Position numbers and translations under genes: made by a program. A stretch of DNA of 64,000 nucleotides from Dipteris shenzhenensis. Its lineage: Eukaryota > Polypodiophyta > Polypodiopsida > Gleicheniales. The DNA is taken from NCBI GenBank assembly GCA_047967505.1, contig CM106538.1; one strand, written 5' to 3'. Positions 44,340-55,639 of this stretch are shown here, in pieces; position 1 is the stretch's first letter, and the number at the start of each line of letters is the position of its first letter. The notes beneath the pieces were generated by a model. The model had not been told where the DNA came from. It made no database searches and was given only the letters and a program-made list of their open reading frames with translations.

Positions 44340-45426
44340 GCCACCATGCATGTGATTGATACACTAGTTGTGGACGAAGATGTCCCAGACATCACTATCT
44401 AGATTAAGAAGCAGAATATACTAGGTGTAATAGTGGATGGAGGATTGGGAGTGAACATCATTTTTGAAGAAATTGCCCAAAGACTGAAGTTCAGGTCATA
44501 TAAACCATCACCATTCCAAGTGCATATGGCGAGCATATGGCAGATCATCGACCAGTTGATCCTAAGGGTATGCTACAAGATGTGGTCATCTCAATAGGCA
44601 GCATTTATTATACAGTTAGTTTTATTGTGATCGCTATGGAGCAGCATGCCTATCCAATTTTATTGGGGAGACTTGGCTGAAAAGTGCAAAAGTACTCCAT
44701 GATTGGAGTACAGAGGAGATGACGATTAAGACAGAAGGTCAAGATGTGTATACCAACCAATCCTCAGAAGGTTTTGAGTTGGTCATCCCAAGAATCTACA
44801 AGTTAAAGATCTATTTCTACAAGATGTTGAATCTCAGTTCATGGAGTTCCATATTTTTTCTATGGGTGAGATATACATTTTCCTAGTAGCTGCTGACATC
44901 AAGCAAAAATTGTGCGATGAACAGATTGCTAAACAAAAGGATCTTTTTTCAAGCAATTTTATAGAGACATTGAGAGATAGAGAGATATCGTTGAAGTACC
45001 AGTAACAATCATGCATCTGGGAAGTCAATAGTTGGTTCCAAAACCCACACAAGAGTTGAATCCGAGAACACAAGAGCACCCAACCATGGAAGTGGTAAGT
45101 GCCAACCGCAACTAGGACTAACAAGGGACCTATTTGTCAGGTATAAGGATGTGTTTACATGGAGTTACGGAGATTTGAGAAAAGTTCCTCTTGAACTCTA
45201 TCAGCACAAGATCCCTTTAGTCCCAAATGCTAATCTTATCCGGAAGAAATGGTATAGGATGAACTCCAATTATGCCAAGCAAGTCAAGGCTGAGTTGGAT
45301 CAACTTTTACAAGCTGGATTTATATATGCCATAGACCAAAGTGATTGGCCTTTTCCTATTGTAGTTATGCCTAAGAAAATGGGCAAACTCCGAGTTTGTG
45401 TCGATTATTTAAAATTAAATGATTAG
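44340..45426 (+). pseudogene. Element E protease and N-terminal RT remnant
   Basis: GVIVDGGLGVNII near 44430 is the retropepsin-like motif, and YPILLGRLG-like text follows near 44650. The open piece 45151-45426 carries KKWYRMNSNYAKQVKAELDQ and the RT start (WPFPIVVMPKK, LRVCVDYLKLND), stopped by TAG at 45424-45426. Confidence 0.75.
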
Positions 45427-46450
45427 AAAATCCCAGATCCATTTTCCATACCTTTTATTGATGGAATTCTAGATCAGGTTACAGGGCATGAGATGTACTC
45501 ATTGGTGGATGGCTATAGCGGGTATAATAAGATTATTGTGGATCCTGAAGATCAATCAAATACTGCTTTTATTATAGAGTGGGGTGCTTATGCTACCAAA
45601 GTGATGCCGTTTGGATTAAGGAAAGCCCCATCCACTTTTCAGAAGTTTATGGGGGAAACCTCCAGAGATTACCTCATTGAATTCATTGCAATTTACTTAG
45701 ATGATTTCTATATGTATTCCTCGGATATTGATCACCCCAGATATCTTGAGAAGGTTTTTTGGAGATGCAGGAAAGTGCATATCTTTTTGAACCCTGGTAA
45801 GACTATGTTCTGTATCTGAGTTGGTATTCTACTTGGTCATGTTATTTCTAGGGATGGAATCAGAACTGAGCCAGGTAAAATCAAAGCCATCTAGCAAAGT
45901 TTTGAATCTCAAAATTTAATTCAATTACATTATTTTTTGGGGTTTATTAGTTTCTATCATAGGTTTATCGACTTTGCTAAGATTATCGTGTGCCCTTGCA
46001 GTGAATTGACAAAAAAGGATAGTAAGTTTGAGTGGAATGCTGAGTTGACCATAGTTTTCAATGATCTAAAAAACCGAGCAAGATGGAATTTCATTTTCCA
46101 TGTGCATGTGGATGCTTCTGATTATGCATTGGGTATTATTTTAATGCAGCTAGATGGTCGGTTGGACTATCCAATATATTATGCTAGTAGGCTACTTACA
46201 CCTATAGAGTCAAACTATAGCACCACCGAGAAAGAAGCTCTAGGAATGGTTTTCAACGCATTATTTTCTAGCAAGAAGCTCTAGGAATGGTTTTCATTGC
46301 ATTATTTACTCGGGAATCTTTTTGTGTTCTATGTGGATCATCAATCCCTACTTTATCTCGTCAACAAAAGTTTCATTCAAGGATGGCTTGTTCGTTGGAT
46401 GCTACTATTGCAGGAGTTCAACTTACATAAACCAAGTAAGACACATGTGG
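45427..46450 (+). pseudogene. Element E reverse transcriptase and RNase H remnant
   Basis: MYSLVDGYSGYNK, GAYATKVMPFGLRKAP and the catalytic YLDDFYMYSS are present. RNase H starts FHVHVDASDYALGIILMQ near 46100 and continues to STTEKEALGMV. There are TGA at 45817 and TAG codons near 45892 and 46282, and a short direct repeat of the AAGAAGCTCTAGGAATGG phrase at 46230-46290. Element C interrupts it at 46450. Confidence 0.85.
46446..46450. repeat. Element C target-site duplication, left copy
   Basis: TGTGG directly precedes the left LTR and is repeated at 59268-59272. It lies within the RNase H region of element E. Confidence 0.92.
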
Positions 46451-47699
46451 TGTTGGCTCTTTCCTACTGCTTTCGTAGGAAGAGCTGGGTATTCTATGTT
46501 GCAGGGTTCCGAGGCTTTTTGTCACCTACAGATATATTGGGATTGTCATTGTAGTATATGTGTAGCTTAGGACCTCGAGTCGTGTTCCGGTGAGAGACGT
46601 AGGCTTAAGTGTGGTAAGCAAACAAAGTGCAAGCAGGTGTAAAAGGCACGTAAACCATCGTTGTTGGGGTAATGAAGGCTTTCGCCTTCATTGGGGGTTG
46701 TAGGGTTTAGGAGGAGTTTAAGGGTTCAGAAGGAGGTTCCAGGGTTTAGAAAAGTTCAAGGGTTCAGAAGGAGGATCCAGGGTTTAGAAAGAGTTCAGGG
46801 TTAGAAAGAGTTCCAGGGTTTAGAAGGAGGTTCCAAGGTTTAGAAGGAGTCCAGGTTTAGAAGGAGGATCCAAGGTTCAGAGTAGAGTACATGGTGGAGA
46901 ACTCGTCTCCCTCGTAGATCATGGAGTTTAAGGGTTTAGGAAAGCATAGGAGTGGGAGAGGAAGAAGGTGTAAGAGCATGGGTGAAGGAAGAGAGAGAGG
47001 AGGAAGGAGGAGGAGGGAAGAGGAGGAGGGAGAGGGAGGAGAGAGGAGGAGGAGGAGGAGGGAGGAGGAGGAGGAGGAGAAGGAGGGAGGAGGAGGAGGA
47101 GGAGGAGGAGGGAGGAGGAGGAGAAGGAGAGGGTGGGTTGCAGGGTTGGAGGAGAGGGGAGAAGGGTTGCAAGGTTAGGACATGCTTTTGGACGTGCAGT
47201 GCAAGGAAGCATGGACACTTGAGACAAATGCTTGGAATACCAATGTAGACTCAACACAATGCCCCAAGAGTCTGGGCTTCATTCCATTATGGGGTATTTA
47301 TACAAGTTGGAGAGCTTCTCTCTCTGCATGTAACACAAAGTCGTATCACAAAGTTGTAACACAAAGTTGTATCACAAAGTTGTAACACAAAGTTGTAACA
47401 CCTTATCTCTCTACATGTAGAAGTTGTAACACAAAGTTGTTACACAAAGTTGTAACACAAAGTTGTGTCACAAAGTTGTTACACAAAGTTGTAACACAAA
47501 GTTGTGTCACAAAGTCGTAACACATTCTCTCTCTTCATGTAGAAGTTGTAACACAAACTTGTAACACAAAGTTGTTACACAAAGTCGTAACATAAAGTTG
47601 TGTCTAGAAGTTGTAACACAAAGTTGTAACACAAAGTTGTATCACAAAGTTGTGTCACCTTCTCTTTCTTCATAAGTTCATGTTGGCACAGAGTCAACA
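46451..47699 (-). repeat. Element C 3' LTR (1249 bp)
   Basis: It contains GGTTTAGAAGGAGG-type repeats (46690-46880), a GGA-rich block (46975-47130) and, on the minus strand, a TATA box TATAAATA (47302-47295). An array of AAAGTTGTAACAC-type units follows at 47333-47660. The low-complexity glutamate/arginine frames across it are not genes. Confidence 0.95.
47333..47660 (-). repeat. Short tandem array AAAGTTGTAACAC in U3 of the element C LTR
   Basis: More than 20 units of 13-14 bp, alternating GTAACAC, GTATCAC, GTTACAC and GTGTCAC forms, with two CTCTCTACATGTAGAAG-like interruptions. It lies just upstream of the TATA box with respect to transcription. The other LTR has the same array at 58909-59228. 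Confidence 0.93.
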
Positions 47700-47855
47700 T
47701 ACTCCCGGATCCATTTTATTACCCATCCTCGGGTTATGGCTTATTTTGATTTCAGAGTTGGGATGCCATGTGCGTAATCCAGTGGCTATTTAGCTTGTGG
47801 TATGCGAGTCGTTCCTGCTGTAATTCTTTTGCACCACACAATGTGTAGTCAATAG

Positions 47856-48160
47856 TCAAGAAACTTATCTCCTCTTAAGGAGGGGTAGATGACTATGAAT
47901 GTCAGAGGGGATCTCGTTGCTGAGGTTGCGGACGCTGCCATCGAATCTTCTTGGGAAGAGGTTTAGCGGGGGTCTCGTTGTGGAGGATTGGTATAAAAGG
48001 ATGTTGGTCAAGAAGCTTATCTCCACTTAAGGAGGGGTAGATGACTATGAATGTCAGAGGGGATCTCGTTGCTGAGGTTGCGGACGCTGCCATCGAATCT
48101 TCTTGGGAAGAGGTTTGGCGGGGGTCTCGTTGTTGAGGCTGTCATTGCTTGCTATCTTGC
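47856..48160 (-). repeat. 152-bp tandem duplication in the 3' region of element C
   Basis: TCAAGAA-CTTATCTCC begins at 47856 and 48008, and both copies run through GATGACTATGAATGTCAGAGG and CTGCCATCGAATCTTCTTGG. The phrase GCGGGGGTCTCGTTG occurs again near 48256. The region between integrase and LTR is otherwise non-coding. Confidence 0.9.
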
Positions 48161-48605
48161 ATACATGTTGGATGCGATTGCACCCGTAGCATTGAGCTTG
48201 TAGATAATTAGTATGCAAGTTTGATATTTTTGCATATAGGAGACGGCTGTGATGTTTGGCGGGGGTCTCGTTGCGGGGGCTGTAGACTCTGTTGCCAATT
48301 CATCTTGAGTTTTGGCATAGCTTCGTGTACTGCGTGTGAATTCATTGCATGCTTTGAGAGTATGGAATGAAAGTGTGTGATACTATTTTTTATGCAATCT
48401 ATTATGTGCCTATGCAAAATCATGTGAGTGCAGGTGATGTGTCTAACTATATGCTTATTTGTGGGATTTGATAGGGAAACTAAGACTCAAACATCCCTAA
48501 TGTGCAAAAAACGTGCGTATGCAGTGAGTGCGTGTAACAATCTAGTGCAAACTATATGTACAAAAACGTGCATATGCGAGTGAGTGCTTGTGATACAATC
48601 TAATC

Positions 48606-49580
48606 CTAACTAAGGAAGACTTGGTTTCCCAAATCTTCGTTTTTGTCGGGGATGGCTCGCGTGTTGACGTAGTAGCGCTTCAGTCGGCTCTCGTTTATTG
48701 TTGTGTTGAATTGGACTCCATCTAGTGTTTCAAGTAGCACAGCTCCAATGGGATTCATCTTTCGTACTCGGTAGGGTCCTTGACCTAGATACTTCAGTTT
48801 TCCCTTGTGTACTTTGGCATTGTATAACAGGACTAAGTCGCCTTCCTTGATGTCTTTAGCATTCAGATTCCTGTCAAACCATGCCTTTCTTCGACGTTTT
48901 TCTGTTGTCATGGCATGATAAGCGACTAGTCTTGTCTCTGTATGCTTTTCCAACTGACAGAGCCTTTCTTTCAAGGACTCATGATCACCCATGTGTTCCT
49001 GTATTGCGATGCGTAGACTTGGTATTACAAATTCGAGTGGGACCACGGCTTCAAGGCCGTACACCAATTGAAAAGGTGTGTTCCCTGTACTGACCTTGAA
49101 TGTGGTTCTGTATGCCCATAAGGCTGCATTTAGTTTCTCTGCCCAATCAGAACGCTGTGGTTCTACTACCTTGGTGAGGATATTGCATATGATTTTGTTT
49201 GTGGATTCTGCTAGTCCATTCCCTTGGTGGTAGTAGGGTGTGCTTTTTCTATGAATGACCATGAAACCAGACAAGAGTTCTTGGATTACCTCATTGACAA
49301 AATGTGTGCCTCTATCCGACACAATTTCAAGGGGGCATCCGAATCGGGTGATCACATGTTCGTACAAGAATCTTGCTGTGCTTTTGGCATCTGCCTTTCT
49401 GACTGCTTTAGCTTCAGCCCATTTTGTAAAGTAATCAGTGGCCACAATGATGTAGCGTGCCTGTGTTCCTTTTGTTGCTAGATGTATGGGACCTACATAA
49501 TCAATCCCCCATTTTTCAAATGGCTGTTGTGCAACAACTGTTGTTAGGGGATTGAAGTCTTTGTGTTGTGGTTTAATAGT
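48606..49580 (-). CDS. Element C integrase core and C-terminal module
   Basis: This part continues in frame after the TGA at 49583-49581 that ends the upstream pol frame. The catalytic residues lie in WGIDYVGP, SDRGTHFVNEV and QGNGLAESTNK, with 35 residues between the second aspartate and the glutamate. The end has GKLKYLGQGPYRVRK, a GPY/F-type module, and no chromodomain. It would be translated only with the preceding pol, so as it stands it is a separated piece. Confidence 0.85.
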   Translation of the reverse strand, partial: TIKPQHKDFNPLTTVVAQQPFEKWGIDYVGPIHLATKGTQARYIIVATDYFTKWAEAKAVRKADAKSTARFLYEHVITRFGCPLEIVSDRGTHFVNEVIQELLSGFMVIHRKSTPYYHQGNGLAESTNKIICNILTKVVEPQRSDWAEKLNAALWAYRTTFKVSTGNTPFQLVYGLEAVVPLEFVIPSLRIAIQEHMGDHESLKERLCQLEKHTETRLVAYHAMTTEKRRRKAWFDRNLNAKDIKEGDLVLLYNAKVHKGKLKYLGQGPYRVRKMNPIGAVLLETLDGVQFNTTINESRLKRYYVNTRAIPDKNEDLGNQVFLS

Positions 49581-51575
49581 TCATTGGCATACATCACAGC
49601 CTTTTACATATTCATAGGCATCTGCCCACAGTGTTGGCCACCAGTAGCCGGCGAGGAGAACTTTTCTTGCTGTGGCTTCCCCTTGGAAGTGTCCTCCTGC
49701 AATGCCTTCATGGACTTCACTCAGGATTGGCAGGATCTCATGAGGCATTACACATCTTCTTAATATCTGGTCCTTGCCCATCTTGTATAGTTGTCCTGCA
49801 ATGAGTTGATATGGTGCAGCCTTTAGAATCAATTTTCTGGCATCTACTGCTTTCATGTCAGGGGGTGGTCTTCCTGCCATCAAGTACCCAATGATATCTC
49901 CACACCATTCTGGAACAGCATCTATTTGAAATAGTGTGGCATCTGGTAAGTCATCTTCTATTCCAGTGGCTTCTTCTCCTGTCTTGACTCGAGACATGTG
50001 ATCGGCAATGTAGTGTTGGGCACCTTTGCGGACCACAATTTTGAAGTTGAATTCTTGCAGCAAGAGGAGCCATCTGGTTATTCTTCCTGTGGTACACGGA
50101 CGGTTCACAAGATAAAGCAATGCTTGATGGTCGGTGTAGAAGACAAAATCATTTGCAAGTAGATAGTGTCGAAATTTCTTTACACTGTACACCATTGCTA
50201 GGGCTTCTCTTTCTATGGTTGTATAGTTGATCTCTGCATCATTGAGTTGTCTACTGGCGAAGTAGACGGGGTAGTCTTTCTTATGTTCACCAGGTTGACA
50301 AAGCACACTCCCAATTGCATACTTGGATCCATCAGTATGAACATGAAAATCAATATCCCAATTGGGAGATAGAAGGATGGGTGCTGTGATTAGGCGCCAC
50401 TTTAAAAGCTCAAAGGCTTGGTCGCACTCTTCGGTCCATAAGAACTCCACTAATAATTTGTAAAGTGGTCTAGCTATCATGGCATACCGCAATATAAATC
50501 TTCTATAATAGCCGGCATGTCCCATAAAGACCTGTACACCTTTGGAATTTGTAGGAGGAGGCAATTCCATGATGATTTTGATTTTGTCCATGTCAGTTGC
50601 AATCCCATGTTGAGAGACGATGTGTCCCAAAACAACTCCGTGGGTGACCATGAACTGGCATTTTGTTGGATTTAGGGAGATGCCATACTCCCTGCATTTG
50701 ATTAGTACTTCTTCCAGACATTTGAAGTGGTCCTGTTTGGTTGAATGGATGCACAAATCATCCAAGAAGACCTGTAAAAACTTATTCAAAAATGACTTGA
50801 AAGCTGTGAACATGACTCGCTGGAATGTGGCTGGGGCATTACAAAGGCCGAATGGCATGACTCTATATGCAAAAATACCCCATTCTGTAGCAAATGCTGT
50901 TTTTGATTGGTCTTGAGGAGCAATTTGTACTTGGTTATAGCCACTGAAGCCATCCAAGAAGCTATATATTTCGGATCCTGCCACCTTTTCCAACACTGTT
51001 TCTGTTAAGGGTAGGGGGTAGTGATCCCTAATTGTGGCGGCATTCACATTTTTCAAGTTTACGCATATTCTGAGCTTCTTGTTGCGTTTAATGACAATGG
51101 GTGAAACCCAATCAGTGTGCTCTATCTCGTAGATGAATCCGGCATCTAGGAGTTTTTCCAGCTCGTCATAAACCATGGTGCCATATTTAGGATTTGTGCG
51201 ATAAGGTCCACATACCTTAGGGCGAGCACCTTCCCTTATAGGGATCGTGTGAACTGCCACTTCTGGTGAAATTCCTTTCATCTCTTTGTATGACCATGCT
51301 AGGCAGTCACGGTATTCCATTAGGAGGTCTTTGAGTTTGCTTTCATCTTCTTGACGGAGCTGTTTCCCAATGAAAACCAACTTTTCTTCCTCCCCTTCAA
51401 GGGCGAGGTTTATTGTGTGTGTTTTTGCCGGTCCCTCATAGATTGGAGTTTCTCCAAGGCTATCAATTTCTTCAACTTCAGATTCTCTGATTGGTCTTGG
51501 CATTGCTATTGGTGCACTGCCACTTGTATAATTCTTAAAGTATTCCGGCATATGTACTGGGTGGCATAGTTGCAT
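49581..51575 (-). CDS. Element C reverse transcriptase, RNase H and integrase zinc finger
   Basis: This 664-codon frame contains RT (SEIYSFLDGFSGYNQ and the catalytic FLDDLCIHS), RNase H (FHVHTDGSKYAIGSVL, FASRQLNDAEINYTTIEREALAMV) and the HHCC finger (EGIAGGHFQGEATARK to GCDVCQ). It stops at TGA 49581, where related elements read on (the element A counterpart has arginine). It overlaps the preceding protease frame at 51535-51575, so one base shift separates them. No intact pol can be read through. Confidence 0.9.
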   Translation of the reverse strand: MQLCHPVHMPEYFKNYTSGSAPIAMPRPIRESEVEEIDSLGETPIYEGPAKTHTINLALEGEEEKLVFIGKQLRQEDESKLKDLLMEYRDCLAWSYKEMKGISPEVAVHTIPIREGARPKVCGPYRTNPKYGTMVYDELEKLLDAGFIYEIEHTDWVSPIVIKRNKKLRICVNLKNVNAATIRDHYPLPLTETVLEKVAGSEIYSFLDGFSGYNQVQIAPQDQSKTAFATEWGIFAYRVMPFGLCNAPATFQRVMFTAFKSFLNKFLQVFLDDLCIHSTKQDHFKCLEEVLIKCREYGISLNPTKCQFMVTHGVVLGHIVSQHGIATDMDKIKIIMELPPPTNSKGVQVFMGHAGYYRRFILRYAMIARPLYKLLVEFLWTEECDQAFELLKWRLITAPILLSPNWDIDFHVHTDGSKYAIGSVLCQPGEHKKDYPVYFASRQLNDAEINYTTIEREALAMVYSVKKFRHYLLANDFVFYTDHQALLYLVNRPCTTGRITRWLLLLQEFNFKIVVRKGAQHYIADHMSRVKTGEEATGIEDDLPDATLFQIDAVPEWCGDIIGYLMAGRPPPDMKAVDARKLILKAAPYQLIAGQLYKMGKDQILRRCVMPHEILPILSEVHEGIAGGHFQGEATARKVLLAGYWWPTLWADAYEYVKGCDVCQ

Positions 51576-52692
51576 TTAGCAATTTGTTAGGCTCTTCTTT
51601 TCTTTCTTTGTCTGAAGTCTCTTGATCGAGCTTCATCCGCACATGTGGCTTATATTTCCAAAACTTCTTACGTTGGGAACTGTGGGGTAACTTTTCCACT
51701 GGCAAGGTGTTTCCAAGTAAGGGTTCATGTGCTGCACATACTCCTTCCATTCCCTCAGGGGACCATTCAAGAGGTGGTGGTTTTGATTTTGAGGGGACTG
51801 CCTTTGCAAGATACAATTCCACAATCCGTGTTTGGACTCGTTCGAATTCATTGAAGTGCTCGGCCTTGGCTCTTCTGCGATTCCCTCCTGCAGCTTTCTT
51901 GCGGGATCTTCTGCTATTATTCAACTGTGGAGGTTCAACTTTTGGGAGCTCAACTGCCATTAGGGCATGCAGAATGGCTAGGTCATTATCAAAGATTTGA
52001 TCTTCAATTGCAGCATTCGCAGCCTCTGTTTCAAGGTCCCAAGAAAAATCTGAGTCATCATTGGTATGGGTACCTTCTTCAGGTTCATTATCCCATTCGA
52101 GGTCAGCCATAAAGAATGGCATCTCTAGATCGATTGGTTCTTCATGTGTCGGTGGAGGATCGACCTGGAGTGCGTTAACATCTATCTGTGAGAAGATGGG
52201 GTCTAATGAATGGCAGTTGTCGATGGTTGCCAATGTTTGTATCCAGTTATTGACATTGCTTTGTGAGTCACCTGCTATGGCATGCTGTTGCAAGGGATCT
52301 GATTTGCTCGAGATTGTCGTGGAAGATGTGTCATCCAATGCTCTAGGAACAATGGGTTTAATAACTCCTGTCCCCACATTCACCTTGACTGCAGTGTCTC
52401 GATTCTGGATTGTCAATCTATCCGTTCCCCAGTCATGGAGGACTGATGCTTCCCGTAACCAAGGACGTCCCAGTAAGATTTGATAGGATTTTTTGGGGAG
52501 ATCCAAGATTGTGAATTGAAGGGAAAAGCAGACTCTTGCGATCTTTGTGGACACGCCATTCACTATTCCCAAGGGTTTAGCCCGTGAATCATCGGCAAGG
52601 CGTATGTTGAAATTAGCCTTTTGCATTGGTGGGAGACCCCATTCTTCGTAAAGCTCCTTTGATAGGACATTGACACCTGCTCCACCATCCAC
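51535..52692 (-). CDS. Element C protease and linker
   Basis: The frame starts within the protease, MDGGAGVNVLSKEL, where a related retropepsin motif is expected, and continues through ILLGRPWLREASV, then an acidic linker and the approach to RT. The upstream half of the protease (KAYNEIQAIV) is in another frame, so a shift lies near 52735. Confidence 0.8.
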   Translation of the reverse strand: MDGGAGVNVLSKELYEEWGLPPMQKANFNIRLADDSRAKPLGIVNGVSTKIARVCFSLQFTILDLPKKSYQILLGRPWLREASVLHDWGTDRLTIQNRDTAVKVNVGTGVIKPIVPRALDDTSSTTISSKSDPLQQHAIAGDSQSNVNNWIQTLATIDNCHSLDPIFSQIDVNALQVDPPPTHEEPIDLEMPFFMADLEWDNEPEEGTHTNDDSDFSWDLETEAANAAIEDQIFDNDLAILHALMAVELPKVEPPQLNNSRRSRKKAAGGNRRRAKAEHFNEFERVQTRIVELYLAKAVPSKSKPPPLEWSPEGMEGVCAAHEPLLGNTLPVEKLPHSSQRKKFWKYKPHVRMKLDQETSDKERKEEPNKLLNATMPPSTYAGIL

Positions 52693-54799
52693 TATGGCTT
52701 GGATTTCATTATATGCCTTGTGGAGATCAAAGGCACAGTGATGTTGCGTATGTCATCTTTCTCACCCATCCGCACAAGGATATCATCAATGTCGTTCATA
52801 GGTGGAGGGGGAGTTGCGAGTTCAATCCATCCTTTGAAACTCTCCCAGAGATTGGGACAATTTCGTAAGAGGATTCCGATGGGAATGGACACAGGGCAAC
52901 TCAGGATGCTAGAGAGTGCAGCTCCTTCAAGTTGACGTGGCGGTATATTCTGTTGTGGAGTCTGTTGTTGGAACAAAGGCTCGAGTACAGTATCAATACT
53001 TTGTGGGGCCAAGTCAAGGAGTGGGTCTTGAGCTTGTTTCTGAGTCTCAAATTGAGCTTGTTCATTTTGGACCCATTGCTAAAGTGCCTGAAAATGAGCC
53101 TTCTCCACCTCTGCATTCGGGAATGGAGCTTCTTTTATTCGAGGCTCAGGAGTTGATGTGGATGAACTCGGCTGCTCATTGCTTGGCGGAGGTGGAGGCA
53201 CTTGTGCTTTCTTTCTCAGAAGTCGCTTCGGTTGGATTGGAATGATAGGGTCCTTCGTGGCCGCTTTCTGTTGGCGTGTAATTACATTGATAGGTTGTGA
53301 CCTTAGACTTGCCGGACCCAGACTTTGATGGTCCACCCCAATGATGCCGATGGGGACGTCAGGCTTAACCTCTGTTTGTTCTGGGACCTTATTTTTCATG
53401 GGACAATCCATACAGGCATGTCCTATGCCACAATCTCTGCAGAGTGGTTGGAAAGTGGCTGGGCTACCGTGATGAGGGCACTCTGCGATTCTATGATTTT
53501 CTCCACAACCGTAACACTTGATTGGTGCGCGAAATGTGTTGGGTCGCACTTGATTTGCATAGACTAGTATTAGACCCTCTGCACCTTCTACATAGTACAC
53601 TGGGTACTCTGCTTCATACATAGTGAGTCTACTTCTTCGGCTTGTAATTGATGTATGGGAACTGCCTGAGGAGTTGGATTTGGTGCTCTTGGATACGGTC
53701 GTGGATTCGGATTCCTGAGTAGTTGTGGGACTTGTGTCCGAACGGGAACAGGATTTAGTCTCGGAGCTGGGGGCGCTTGTGCAAGTGCCGGTTGCCTGTA
53801 TACTGGCATGGGTGCCGCTTGGTATTGTGGTGGTCGAGGTGGATTGTTGCGCATGTTGAAGATGCAACTGGTCTCATCATGGCCGCCGACGACACAGATA
53901 TGGCACCACAACCGTGGCGGTGGATTTGCTTGTGTAGTGATCCTTGCTCTTAGGACTGGGCATTCATTTGCTGTATGATTTGCCAAGCAGTGTGGGCACC
54001 AGACATTTTCTCGCCGTGGATATGTTTGAGTTGGTGGCTGAGACAAGTGGAGTTTTTGATCCATGGCTTGCATCATATCTTCTTTCAGTTTCAAGGTCAT
54101 GGCCTCGAGGCGATCTTCATTGGATGTTTCGGCAGTGTCCTTTGATTTACCTTTTTTCGAGCGCTTATCACGTGTATTTGATCTGGCATCATCACTGCTA
54201 GTGTCTGAATCTGTCATGCCATCTTCGATGTCAATGGCTGCCGCATGAGCAGCACTGAATGTTTCATAGCTACTTATCTTTTTCATATCCTTGCGGATTT
54301 TCTTTCGTAGACCTGCTATGAACCATGCCGTGAGGTACTTTGCATCTGGGCATGGGTCACATTTGGCGATCAATCTCTTCATCTTTCCCAGGTATGTGCG
54401 TACATCTTCCCTCCGGCCTTGTTCGATCTTGCTGAGTTGGAGAGCGGGATCATCTTGTAGCCTCTCCGTTTGAAAGCGACGTTTGAATTCGGTTTGAAGT
54501 AGGTCCCATGTGGCACGTTCTTCCACGAGAAGGTCGAGGTACCATTCTGACGCCTCATCAGTTAAGGCCATTGGAAACCAAGCCACCTTGGTTTCATGGG
54601 ATTGATCACCACCTGCTCGACATGCGGCATCAAAATGCTGGAGGAAGCGAGCGGGGTCTCCCCGACCATTATATTTGGGAAGTTCCAGTTTTCCCAAGGG
54701 GCGTCAGCCGTGATTGTTGTGATTTCGTCGATTGAAGAAGTTGTCAGCCTCAGCATCGAGCTCGATATCCCCATCATGCTCATGATGACGGCCAGCCAT
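52692..54799 (-). pseudogene. Element C gag, broken
   Basis: The start chosen is ATG 54799 (MAGRHHEHDGD). TGA at 54706-54704 interrupts it just before RPLGKLELPKYNG, where element B has an arginine codon. The capsid part (WFPMALTDEASEWYLDLL, EFKRRFQTERLQ) is open to 53588. A shift near 53600-53640 leads to the second half, which ends at TAG 53081-53079 and then continues to 52692. Four knuckle-like motifs are present: WCPHCLANHTANEC, CHICVVGGHDETSC, CYGCGENHRIAEC and CRDCGIGHACMDC. Three of them have only three residues between the second cysteine and the histidine. Confidence 0.85.
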
Positions 54800-55419
54800 G
54801 TTGGGACGTGGAGGAGTTAAAGGGAGTTGTTGAATCTCAGGGGGGGAGTCGGGGTAGAGGATTGGCGGGGGCGGTTATTGCAGTGGAGTTAGTTGCGGAT
54901 TGGGCGAGCGTTGGAGTCGAAGGCGTTGGCCGGAACGTAACTGCATGCAGATGGTGCGTGATTTGCCAAGGGTATCGCTACCCCAAGTGTGGGTGTGGAG
55001 GTGGGACTGTTAGGAGAGTTAGAGTGGTGTTAGTTTGTGTAGGGACCGTCGTGTTAATAATGTGCCTAGGATTGTCCTACGTGTGTAGGGAAAGGTTCCG
55101 GTGCAGACGGATCGTTAATCGGAGGTCACGGCGTGAAAATACGAGTGAATTAATACAAAATGAGGCCCACACGGGGGCACGAATGAACGTGTGCCAGGAA
55201 TGCCGAAATGGTGTGCAATGGGCTGGAAAAATACCCGTAATGTGGTGTTTCCGTGTGTGAAATCTGGGTTCAAACGGGGTTCAATTTGGGTCCCAAACGG
55301 ATGAGTTTTGAGGGGTTAAAGGAGGGGTAAATTTGGCGTTTTGGGGGGTCCTAATGGTGGTGTGAATGGACTTTAAGTCCAACCGAGGGGTTGAAACCAA
55401 GTGACTCTAGTTAGACTAA

Positions 55420-55635
55420 CTAACCTAGATCCTCCCAGTTACTATAACTGGGAGGTTTAACTAACTGTAGTTAGTTAGTAATTGTAGGTTAATACTAACC
55501 TAACCTAGGTATTCTAACCTAAGTAAGTTAGACTAACTAGCCTAGGGTTAGCCGAATAGCCTAACCTAACCTAGGTTAACCAACTAACCTAACCGTAGTT
55601 AGTAACTAACCTGTGTTAGATTTAGGTTAGGGTTT
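55420..55635. repeat. CTAACC/GGTTAG-rich degenerate array
   Basis: Many copies of CTAACC and its complement GGTTAG are mixed in both orientations with ACTAACTAG variants. A similar array lies at 62705-62960 in element D. It is irregular, unlike a true telomeric run. Confidence 0.8.
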
Positions 55636-55639
55636 TTTT

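Noticed and set aside
46921-47257. Glutamate/arginine- or leucine/serine-rich frames in the element C LTRs (also 58497-58827)
   Set aside because: They translate a GGA repeat inside both LTRs and have no domain.
55420-55635. True telomere or interstitial telomere
   Set aside because: Units are degenerate and in mixed orientation, and the block recurs at the same place in element leaders.
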